DNA of 33,547 nt from Minisyncoccota bacterium (GTDB taxonomy: Bacteria; Verrucomicrobiota; Lentisphaeria; Oligosphaerales; MVZH01), in assembly GCA_021734725.1 (NCBI GenBank), contig JAIPIM010000003.1, positions 1 through 33,547 on the forward strand. The letters are read 5' to 3'. Position numbers and translations under genes: made by a program. The notes under the pieces were generated by a model, which was given only the letters and a program-made list of their open reading frames with translations, was not told the DNA's origin and did no database searches. Below, piece by piece: positions 24,323 to 31,832 of the stretch (positions are counted from its first letter, which is position 1; each line of letters begins with the position of its first letter).

Positions 24323-25405
24323 CTATTGCTCTGTCTCCGCCGGTGACAATGGAACATCGTGCAAAGGAGGCACGGGATTCAGAGGCGGATTCACCGGAAC
24401 AATTTTCGGCCCCACCGGGTCAGGCAGCTGCTCAATCTGCATAAGGATATCGGGATTCACACCGAACACCCAGCTGTCCGCATACCAACAATCGAGTGGT
24501 GCTTCCAGCAGTTCGTTGCACTGTGTACATAACCACTCGGCCGCGTTCATGTAGTCATCCGCATTATGGCCTTCCATAATTTTCGTACCGCGGATAAACT
24601 CGGCCGGCGAATCTTTATCCAGAATAGTCTCCTCCACCAGCACCCGACCGGCAAGAACGTCAAGAGCAAAGTACTCGGTGCGCTTGGGAATGTTCTCCAT
24701 GGCTCCCTTGGCTAATGCACCGTCTTCAAAAAGCACCTTGTGAAGCTTAGCCAATGTAATGTGCAGATCTTGCCCCTGAATGGAGATCAACGGCAAAAAC
24801 GCATAGTCCCGCTCGAGACATGCCAGAACGCCAAATTCAAGGATACTCCCGGCACGGATCGTATCATCCGGCGTGGATACATAATTCCCGTCCACCACCA
24901 CCTCGCCCTCGATACATGCAACTTTCATGTAGTGCGACATGCCGTCTGTATGCAGCAGGTAGGCCACGATAAAATCGGTAGATTTCGCGATGGCCACTCC
25001 CAAGGGCGTTGCAACCTCAAACCCGTATTTCTTCGGCTTATTATCCAACGTTACCTTTACTTCTCCCATGACAAGCCAGACACTGACACGTCTGGGTGTC
25101 TCTTCGTATTTCTGAAAGACCGCACCCGTGCTCTCCAGAAGGCGCACTGTGTTCCCTTCACCGATTTGAACAAGAGCTGAACCGTTTTTTCCCGTCCGAA
25201 ATTCCGTACCAAACGGGTAAGTCGCCCCCTTCTCCGCCGGATAAAATTGCCGCACTTCCTCAGTGCGGACATATACTCGTCCTTTCGTCGCACTGAGCGT
25301 GATTTCATTCTCCACGGCTGCACCTTGCGCACATACGGTATCAGCCCCAAACAATGCCGCCGCACATACGGCTCCACATACTGTCATCCATAACCTGGGT
25401 CTCAT
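24323..25405 (-). CDS. Secreted FecR-domain protein of unknown function
   Basis: The 360-residue protein has a clear signal peptide (MRPRLW then a hydrophobic run, with likely cleavage after VCA at ~residue 26). A FecR-like beta domain follows (residues ~35-190): GRVYVRTEE, FRTGKNGSALVQIGEGNTVRLLESTGAVFQ, WLVMGEVKVTLDNK, EVATPLGVAIAKSTDFIVAY. This is the pattern of FecR domains found outside iron signalling in many envelope proteins. The C-terminal part is unfamiliar, with two Cys near a CTQCNE motif and a Pro-rich tail. No sigma factor or TonB receptor is adjacent, so a FecI/FecR role is not supported. It has its own promoter and an AGGGAG ribosome-binding site 7 bases before the ATG. It may be exported to the periplasm or envelope. 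Confidence 0.7.
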   Translation of the reverse strand: MRPRLWMTVCGAVCAAALFGADTVCAQGAAVENEITLSATKGRVYVRTEEVRQFYPAEKGATYPFGTEFRTGKNGSALVQIGEGNTVRLLESTGAVFQKYEETPRRVSVWLVMGEVKVTLDNKPKKYGFEVATPLGVAIAKSTDFIVAYLLHTDGMSHYMKVACIEGEVVVDGNYVSTPDDTIRAGSILEFGVLACLERDYAFLPLISIQGQDLHITLAKLHKVLFEDGALAKGAMENIPKRTEYFALDVLAGRVLVEETILDKDSPAEFIRGTKIMEGHNADDYMNAAEWLCTQCNELLEAPLDCWYADSWVFGVNPDILMQIEQLPDPVGPKIVPVNPPLNPVPPLHDVPLSPAETEQ

Positions 25406-25431
25406 GGTTTTACTCCCTGCTCTGATTATTG

Positions 25432-25461
25432 ATAATACGAATCGGTTGAAGTTGTTCTCAA
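25432..25461 (-). promoter_or_regulatory. Candidate sigma70-type promoter for the FecR-domain gene
   Basis: On the minus strand TTGAGA (25461-25456, 5 of 6) is followed after 18 bases by TATTAT (25437-25432, 5 of 6). Transcription would start about 20 bases before the AGGGAG/ATG, leaving a short leader. This separates the gene from the cys operon upstream. Confidence 0.55.
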
Positions 25462-25468
25462 CACCTTT

Positions 25469-25492
25469 AAGCTAGCTTCTCTTTCGCGAAAG
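25469..25492. promoter_or_regulatory. Two adjacent perfect palindromes upstream of the FecR-domain gene
   Basis: AAGCTAGCTT (25469-25478) and CTTTCGCGAAAG (25481-25492) lie two bases apart, between the cysQ stop and the -35 box at 25461. Their spacing and position suit an operator or activator site, but either may be chance. Confidence 0.35.
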
Positions 25493-25493
25493 G

Positions 25494-26300
25494 TCAATAC
25501 CGTCCACGGGTTTGGACGTCGGGTTTGCAGGAGAACGGCGAATATACCACAAACCCCTGATGCTTCAGTATGGCACGCGGCGAGTAACTCAACGGGATAC
25601 CGTCCAAATCCGTCACACAACAACCGGATTCACGCGCAATAATGGTGCCTACCCCCGTGTCCCAATACCATGTCGGCCCCAGTCGCGGGTATACATCGGC
25701 AACACCCTCGGCGACAAGACACATCTTGAGAGAACTTCCTGATGGAATGGTTTTTCGCACCCCGTTCCGCACCAGCCAATGCCGAGTCTCCGCCGATGAA
25801 TGCGACCGGCTCACTACGGCGGTTAAACGGTCGCTTTCTCGCCTGACATGCAACCGTTCAGCTTCGCCCTTATCCGCTCGCCGGAACGTTCCGCCACCAC
25901 GACTGGCCCAATAGATGACCTTGGCAGCCGGAACATAAATCACACCAAGCACCGGATCGCTATCCTCAACCAAGGCAATATTGACGGTGTATTCCGGCAG
26001 TCCCTTAATGAATTCCTTCGTGCCGTCCAGCGGGTCTACCAGCCAATACCTGAAGCAGTTTGCGCTCTCAACGGTTTTTATCTCACCCTCCTCCGAGATC
26101 ACGGGGATGTCCGGGTCAAATCGACACAGGCCCTCAGCAATCACTTTGTGCGAATGCATATCCGCTCGGGTTACCGGTGAACCGTCCACCTTCTCGGCAA
26201 CTGTGCGAGGTTCGTTCTCAATGGCGGTTATTGCGCTGCCGGCTTCCAACGCAATCTCGCGACATACTTCCAAGATATTCTTGAGGTTCTCGTCACTCAC
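25494..26300 (-). CDS. cysQ: 3'(2'),5'-bisphosphate nucleotidase
   Basis: The 268-residue protein belongs to the inositol-monophosphatase superfamily, with SEEGE (69-73), the metal site DPLDGTKEF (89-97) and a second site WDTGVGTIIARESG near residue 220. CysQ hydrolyses PAP to AMP, removing the inhibitory by-product of PAPS-using enzymes. It starts at GTG 26300, overlapping the cysNC stop by 8 bases, so it is the last gene of the sulfate-activation run. PAP forms both in sulfite assimilation and in sulfotransferase reactions; the polysaccharide genes upstream favour the second use here. Confidence 0.93.
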   Translation of the reverse strand: MSDENLKNILEVCREIALEAGSAITAIENEPRTVAEKVDGSPVTRADMHSHKVIAEGLCRFDPDIPVISEEGEIKTVESANCFRYWLVDPLDGTKEFIKGLPEYTVNIALVEDSDPVLGVIYVPAAKVIYWASRGGGTFRRADKGEAERLHVRRESDRLTAVVSRSHSSAETRHWLVRNGVRKTIPSGSSLKMCLVAEGVADVYPRLGPTWYWDTGVGTIIARESGCCVTDLDGIPLSYSPRAILKHQGFVVYSPFSCKPDVQTRGRY

Positions 26301-28236
26301 CGGTATTTATCCTTGCAATAATACCCCGCTGGGCCAGCACCGCCAAAATACGCTCTACCGCCTCGTCCACCGTCAGTTCGTGCGTCGGCAACTCAACATC
26401 GGCATTCACGGGCGGCTCATACGGCGCGCTCACGCCGGAGAAGTTGCGGATTCGACCGTCCCGCGCCCTTTCGTAGAGCCCTTCCGCATCCCGTTTTTCG
26501 CATGCGCTAAGTGGTGTACTTACATACACTTCCACAAACCTGTCCTCACCCACGGCTTGCCGCGCGTGATCCCGCCCTTCGCGATAGGGCGATACGAACG
26601 CGGCAATGGTGATCATGCCAATCTCGTTACAAAGCTTCGCGACCTCGGCGGCTCGGCGAATATTCTCCGAACGGTCATTGCCGGAAAATCCCAAGTCACG
26701 GCTCACGCCAAGACGAAGATTCTCACCATCCAGAACGTGAGCAAAATACCCCATCTCGAACAACCGTTTTTCCAGTGCATATGCAACCGTAGATTTGCCC
26801 GCCTTCGGCAGCCCGGTCAGCCAGATCGTGGCTGGGCTTTGCCGCAAACGAGCAGTCCGTTCATCCAGCGTAACACCGCTCTGCTTCGGATGTATATCCC
26901 TGCTGACAGGACGTTCCTGCTGCTTTTCTTCCACAATCAGGTCGTTAGGTTCCTGTTCCAAGATCATGCCTGCGCCAACCGTGACGTTCGAAGTACGGTC
27001 AATGATAATGAAGGATCCCGTGGCATGATTTTGGCGATAAGGATCGAAAGCAAGGGGGCGATGCAACTCAAACACGGCGCGCCCAATCTCGTTCAGCCCA
27101 AGCTTCGCCGCTTTCTCTCTGTGCAGAGTATTGACGTTAACCGCGTAACGAACATCGGAGACCAGCGCCGGCACCGTATTGGTGGTCTGCTTTAGCAAGT
27201 ACGTCTCATTGGCGACCATGTCGGCATCACTCATCCACACTACCATGGCCTCAAGCCGTCGTTCGATACGGGGGACATTATTGACGTGTACAATCATATC
27301 CCCCCGGCTCACATCAATCTCGTCGGCCAGCGTAACCGTTGTCGACATTGGCGGGAACGCCTCCTCCATGTCACCATCATACCCGACAATTGAGGCCACT
27401 TTCGAACGCTGACCGGCGGGCAACACCAAAACGTCGTCGCCAACCCTGAGTATGCCAGACCCCACAGTCCCGCAAAAACCACGAAAGCTCCGGTCGGGCC
27501 GCAACACATACTGCACGGGATATCGCAAGTCAATAAGATTCCGGTCACTCGCAACGTGTACCGTTTCCAAATAGTCGAGCAACGGAGGACCATGATACCA
27601 CGGCATCCTGTCGCTTTCCTCGACTACGTTGTCCCCTTTGAGCGCGGAGAGCGGAATGAATTCAATGTCCGGTATCTCCAATTTGGTCGTGAAATCAATG
27701 TAGTCCTCTCTGATCTTTTGAAAGTACGCCTCGGAATAATCCACCAAATCCATTTTGTTGACAGCCACAACGACGTGCTTAATACCGAGCAGGGAAGCGA
27801 TAAAGGTGTGTCGACGCGTCTGGGGGAGCACGCCTTGTTCAGCATCGATGAGAATGACCGCCAGATCGGCCGTCGAGGCCCCCGTCGCCATGTTCCGAGT
27901 ATACTGCTCGTGTCCCGGACTGTCGGCAATGATGAATTTTCGCCTGGGCGTTGAAAAATAACGGTAGGCAACATCAATCGTAATGCCTTGTTCCAGCTCG
28001 GCCCGCAACCCGTCCAACAGCATTGCATAGTCAATATCCTCTCCGGCCGATCCATGGCGAGCCGAATCGCGCTTCAAGGCGGACACCTGATCCTCGTATA
28101 CGGTTTTGCTGTCAAACAGTAAACGCCCGATGAGCGTCGATTTACCGTCGTCCACACTTCCCGCTGTAAGCAGTCTCAGAAGGTCCTTCTGCTCGCTCTC
28201 CGCAAACAACTGTTGCACTTTGGTGGAAGAATCCAT
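26293..28236 (-). CDS. cysNC: Bifunctional sulfate adenylyltransferase subunit 1 (GTPase) / APS kinase
   Basis: 647 residues in two parts. Residues ~15-440 form an EF-Tu-like GTPase: GSVDDGKST P-loop, DSPGHEQYTRNMATGAS and NKMDLVDY. Residues ~465-647 form an APS kinase: GLPKAGKST near 474, DGENLRLGVSRDLGFS, FVSPYREGRD and FSGVSAPYEPP. With CysD it makes APS from sulfate and ATP, using GTP hydrolysis to drive the reaction; the fused kinase then makes PAPS. The ATG lies 6 bases after the cysD stop with no clear ribosome-binding site, implying coupling. A separate, complete cysC gene sits upstream in the same run, so the operon carries two APS kinase domains. Confidence 0.96.
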   Translation of the reverse strand: MDSSTKVQQLFAESEQKDLLRLLTAGSVDDGKSTLIGRLLFDSKTVYEDQVSALKRDSARHGSAGEDIDYAMLLDGLRAELEQGITIDVAYRYFSTPRRKFIIADSPGHEQYTRNMATGASTADLAVILIDAEQGVLPQTRRHTFIASLLGIKHVVVAVNKMDLVDYSEAYFQKIREDYIDFTTKLEIPDIEFIPLSALKGDNVVEESDRMPWYHGPPLLDYLETVHVASDRNLIDLRYPVQYVLRPDRSFRGFCGTVGSGILRVGDDVLVLPAGQRSKVASIVGYDGDMEEAFPPMSTTVTLADEIDVSRGDMIVHVNNVPRIERRLEAMVVWMSDADMVANETYLLKQTTNTVPALVSDVRYAVNVNTLHREKAAKLGLNEIGRAVFELHRPLAFDPYRQNHATGSFIIIDRTSNVTVGAGMILEQEPNDLIVEEKQQERPVSRDIHPKQSGVTLDERTARLRQSPATIWLTGLPKAGKSTVAYALEKRLFEMGYFAHVLDGENLRLGVSRDLGFSGNDRSENIRRAAEVAKLCNEIGMITIAAFVSPYREGRDHARQAVGEDRFVEVYVSTPLSACEKRDAEGLYERARDGRIRNFSGVSAPYEPPVNADVELPTHELTVDEAVERILAVLAQRGIIARINTGE

Positions 28237-28242
28237 GACCGG

Positions 28243-29148
28243 TTAAAAGTACCCTTCGCGTTTTTTCAGTTCCATGCTTCCCTCGGCGTCGTGATCAATC
28301 ACGCGTGTCGCGCGTTCCGAATCCCGCGCCAGCATGGTTTCTTCAATAATTTTCTCCAGGGTATCGGCATTGGAGGGTACCGCGCCAGTACACGGATAAC
28401 AGCCCAGCGTGCGGAATCGGCACATGATCCTCCGCGGCTTCTCGCCTGCTTGCAGCGGGATGGGGCCGTCCAGGGGAATAAGCTGTCCGTCCCGCACAAT
28501 CATCTCCCGCTCCCTGGCAAAATACATGGGAACAATCGGAATCTGCTCAACGTAGATGTAATGCCAAATGTCAAGCTCCGTCCAATTGGACAGCGGAAAA
28601 ACACGAATGGACTCTCCCTTGTCATGGCGACCATTGTATATGTTCCAAAGCTCCGGACGCTGATTCTTGGGATCCCATTGGCCAAACTTGTCGCGAAACG
28701 AATAAACCCGTTCCTTGGCACGTGACTTTTCTTCGTCCCGCCGGGCACCGCCAAATGCCGCGTCGTATGCTCCCTCGGTCAATGCATCCAATAAGGCTTG
28801 GGTTTTCAGCAACCCGCAACATTTCTGAGTTCCAAGATCAAAAGGGTTGGCGTTCTGCCGGATAGCTTCTTCATTTGTGTGGACAATCAGCCGAACACTG
28901 GGCTCTCGCGCAATCCGGTCACGAAATTCATACATTTCCTTGAATTTATAGGTGGTGTCAATATGCAGAAGGGGAAACGGAAGCTTGCCCGGGTAAAAAG
29001 CTTTCTGCGCGAGTCGCAGCATGACGGACGAGTCCTTGCCGATCGAATAGAGCATGACCGGGTTGTCAAATTCGGCCACCACCTCTCGCATGATATGGAT
29101 ACTCTCGGCCTCGAGTTGTTTAAGATCGGTTAAGCGATATCGACTCAT
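28243..29148 (-). CDS. cysD: Sulfate adenylyltransferase subunit 2
   Basis: 301 residues from ATG 29148. The PP-loop motif SIGKDSS is at 35-41, with family blocks FPLLHIDTTYKFKEMYEFRD, AAFGGARRDEEKSRAKER, VFPLSNWTELDIWHYI and RTLGCYPCTGAV. CysD binds ATP and sulfate and pairs with CysN. The ATG overlaps the cysC stop (ATGA), which fixes the start; a frame opening at 29226 would run 78 bases into cysC. Length is normal. Confidence 0.97.
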   Translation of the reverse strand: MSRYRLTDLKQLEAESIHIMREVVAEFDNPVMLYSIGKDSSVMLRLAQKAFYPGKLPFPLLHIDTTYKFKEMYEFRDRIAREPSVRLIVHTNEEAIRQNANPFDLGTQKCCGLLKTQALLDALTEGAYDAAFGGARRDEEKSRAKERVYSFRDKFGQWDPKNQRPELWNIYNGRHDKGESIRVFPLSNWTELDIWHYIYVEQIPIVPMYFAREREMIVRDGQLIPLDGPIPLQAGEKPRRIMCRFRTLGCYPCTGAVPSNADTLEKIIEETMLARDSERATRVIDHDAEGSMELKKREGYF

Positions 29149-29801
29149 GCTTTTCCTTCCGATGGGTCGGTTGGCGGGAAGAGAAAACGTTCCCCTGTAA
29201 GATAATCCACTACCCGTTGAACACAAACAGCCACAGGTTGCTCGGACGTATCCAAGCGAACGTCCGGATGGAGGGGGGGCTCATAGGGTGCATTCACGCC
29301 CGTGAATTCCCGTAGTTCGCCCGATCGGGCTTTCTTATACAAATTCTTGGGGTCCCGAGCCTCGCACGTTGCCACAGGCACATCCAGATAAACTTCAACG
29401 AAACGATCATCGCCACAAAGTCCACGCACGCGCTGGCGATCGTCGCGATAGGGAGAAATGAACGCGGTCAACGTAAGTATGCCACAGTCGGCAAACAATG
29501 TGGCAACCTCACCGATACGCCGGATATTTTCGCACCGTTCGTCGGGGGAAAACCCGAGATCCGCGTTCAGTCCGTGGCGTACGTTGTCGCCATCCAGAAC
29601 ATACGCAAGATGCCCCTCGTCGATGAGTCGTTCCTCCAATGCTCGAGCAATGGTGGATTTACCGGAGCCGCTAAGGCCCGTAAACCATATCACCCCACCC
29701 CGTTGGCCCAACAGCACCTCGCGCTGTCGACGTGTGACAGCCCCGCTGTGCCACGTGACGTTGCGCCGAGTGTCGTCATTGAATTGGTCGCTTTGGCTCA
29801 T
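29145..29801 (-). CDS. cysC: Adenylylsulfate (APS) kinase
   Basis: 218 residues: P-loop GLSGSGKST (42-50), DGDNVRHGLN (70-79), RRIGEVATLFADCG, FISPYRDDR, and the lid-like NLYKKARSGELREFTG with APYEPP. It phosphorylates APS to PAPS in the cytoplasm. It is complete and canonical, although the downstream cysNC carries its own kinase domain. It follows the O-antigen-ligase-like gene by 51 bases and overlaps cysD by 4. No strong ribosome-binding site is seen. Confidence 0.96.
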   Translation of the reverse strand: MSQSDQFNDDTRRNVTWHSGAVTRRQREVLLGQRGGVIWFTGLSGSGKSTIARALEERLIDEGHLAYVLDGDNVRHGLNADLGFSPDERCENIRRIGEVATLFADCGILTLTAFISPYRDDRQRVRGLCGDDRFVEVYLDVPVATCEARDPKNLYKKARSGELREFTGVNAPYEPPLHPDVRLDTSEQPVAVCVQRVVDYLTGERFLFPPTDPSEGKA

Positions 29802-29852
29802 AAATGTTATCTGGATGGACCTCCGAGTCAGACCTTTTCGCGGAAGGTCGAG

Positions 29853-31832
29853 TTACTCTGATCGATAGTTGGACATCTCGCTCGTCAACCAAGGGCGCAG
29901 GTCAACCACATGCCGGGCCGCACGATCCGCCCGTTCAACGTTGCCTAGGCCATATTCCGTTTTGGCCAGCACCCGCCAGACTTTGTAATTGTTCGGGTTA
30001 TAGGCCCCCGCCTGTCGCATCATGGAGATTCCCGCTTCCGAGACAGGGCCAAGCTTGCCCCCGTCGGCGTATCGGACAATATCGTCATTTATCAGACGTC
30101 GGCCTAATTCATACCAGGGCAACCAATAGGCCGGCGCCCATTGCACAGCCTTCCGCAGCTTGGCCAGGGAACATTGCCCAAGATAACCATTACGGTCCAA
30201 CCGGTATGCATCCGCCCCGAAGACGAGTACAAGAGTAAGGACAATCACGCCCAGAACCGACACGATGCGCCGTTGCCATTCATCCACATTCTTTTGCGCG
30301 TCCAGCGCACTCTTGCCCATGGTCTGAGAAAACGGAACCGCAACGGCCGTCAATATACCGAGGAGCACGGCATTCAACGGTATCCTCGCACCGAAATCCA
30401 CCATCCAGTTGGCAGCCATAGCAACCCACATTCCCGCCGCGGCAGGCAAAAATACGCCGGAGGTGCACGGTTGGGACGCGCAGATTGCCGCCGAAGGCCC
30501 CGTGAATCTCCGCCTCGATTTCAGCAACGATACTCGGCCTCCCAATCTGGCGTAAATTATGGAGCACCAAATACTGCCGGTAACAAGTACGACCAGAATC
30601 GTCCCTATCCCCCCCCCCTCCGCCAATATCTGCACATATTCGTTCTCGGCATGGAGAGCGCCTTTGCGTGAGTCCGATGTTTTATACGCTGGATACACGG
30701 TACGGAAGGCACCAAATCCTGCTCCCGCAACTGGAAATCGTCGCCATATTCGAAGAGCGTCCGACCACATTTGGAAACGCGTTTGAGCGCTTGCTGTTTC
30801 CGTCGCATCCCGGAGAGAATCTATCCTCTCCCGGCTGCTCTCGGATGGCCAAAGAAGAAGGGCCAAAACAACAGCCATCCCCAGCATACTGGCAACCGTT
30901 GCAGCTAGAGGACGACTCTTGACAAGCAGCGCCGAAGTCGCCCCAACCCCAATGACAAGCGTCAAAATACCTCCGCGCGACAGTGAAAAGAAAGCACCCG
31001 CCACCAACGCCGCAAAACACATACCGTAGATCACGATACGTAACAAGCCCACGGCATTGCCTGGCGCTGGCGGACGTTGCCCCTCGGATGCCGCGGCGTC
31101 ATCACGTATTGTCCATCGATGAGGACCGTGCGGACGAACAGTGAGAAGCAATGCAAACGGGGAAAGAATCGCACAGAAAAAGGCAAAATGATTCCGGTTA
31201 ACAAAGGGTCCCATGGATTTGCCGTGCGGTACGGCAATCAGCCACAACAGCTTTTTCCCCTGCGGAAAAACGACTTGTCCCAGTATCCCCAGCACGGCAA
31301 TACACCCCGCCCCCAAAACAATAACCTGAACTAAACGACTCCTAAATGGGAAGGGCAAACCAACCACAAGCCAGAAGGCAGCCCATATACTGACGGTAAG
31401 AAAAAGAAAACGCAGAGTTCCTGCCGCGTTGAAGGATAATCGCCCCAATACCACTTTGCGCTGCCGTTTCATGCTGACGGAAGTATCCTCCTCCGTGAAT
31501 GAAACGCCACCTTGCGCTGGGGCGTCCATAACATCCTCCGACAACGTCACAGCCTCATGTGCACGCCGAAAAAAGGTGGCGCGCAGCTCTGGCATCAGCA
31601 AGATGGGCCAAGGCATGAGTGTGCTGAGGATAAAGATAAGCGCGACTAGACTTGAATACCAAGTCACCCTCGACGCATTCCAAGGAGAAGACTTCCGCTG
31701 TAATACCAAGACCAGCGTAAGACCCGCCGCCGACACCCTGACCCCTCCGTCAAGGCCGCCGCCGGCAAATACCAAGTACGTCAGGATACCCAGCAAGAAA
31801 ACTGTAACCATAATCCGGGCGCGCAACGTCAC
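29853..31832 (-). CDS. O-antigen polymerase/ligase-family membrane protein (Wzy_C) with C-terminal TPR-like region
   Basis: 659 residues with roughly a dozen hydrophobic helices. The Wzy_C/O-antigen ligase features are the short NRNHFA loop (about a third of the way in), FSLSRGGILTLVIG, and the periplasmic-loop motif HAENEYVQILAEGGGIG. The C-terminal ~110 residues are soluble and TPR-like (AVQWAPAYWLPWYELGRR ... GAYNPNNYKVWRVLAKTEYGLGN). Such proteins polymerise or transfer lipid-linked polysaccharide in the periplasm. The GTG start overlaps the kinase gene's TGA (GTGA); an ATG seven codons later is possible. Polymerase versus ligase cannot be decided from sequence. Its place between the chain-length kinase and the PAPS genes ties it to a sulfated polysaccharide. 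Confidence 0.85.
   Translation of the reverse strand: MTLRARIMVTVFLLGILTYLVFAGGGLDGGVRVSAAGLTLVLVLQRKSSPWNASRVTWYSSLVALIFILSTLMPWPILLMPELRATFFRRAHEAVTLSEDVMDAPAQGGVSFTEEDTSVSMKRQRKVVLGRLSFNAAGTLRFLFLTVSIWAAFWLVVGLPFPFRSRLVQVIVLGAGCIAVLGILGQVVFPQGKKLLWLIAVPHGKSMGPFVNRNHFAFFCAILSPFALLLTVRPHGPHRWTIRDDAAASEGQRPPAPGNAVGLLRIVIYGMCFAALVAGAFFSLSRGGILTLVIGVGATSALLVKSRPLAATVASMLGMAVVLALLLWPSESSRERIDSLRDATETASAQTRFQMWSDALRIWRRFPVAGAGFGAFRTVYPAYKTSDSRKGALHAENEYVQILAEGGGIGTILVVLVTGSIWCSIIYARLGGRVSLLKSRRRFTGPSAAICASQPCTSGVFLPAAAGMWVAMAANWMVDFGARIPLNAVLLGILTAVAVPFSQTMGKSALDAQKNVDEWQRRIVSVLGVIVLTLVLVFGADAYRLDRNGYLGQCSLAKLRKAVQWAPAYWLPWYELGRRLINDDIVRYADGGKLGPVSEAGISMMRQAGAYNPNNYKVWRVLAKTEYGLGNVERADRAARHVVDLRPWLTSEMSNYRSE

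Noticed and set aside
25981..27195. A 404-codon open frame antisense to cysQ and cysNC
   Set aside because: Both cys genes are unmistakable on the minus strand; the antisense product spans two genes and looks like a shadow frame.
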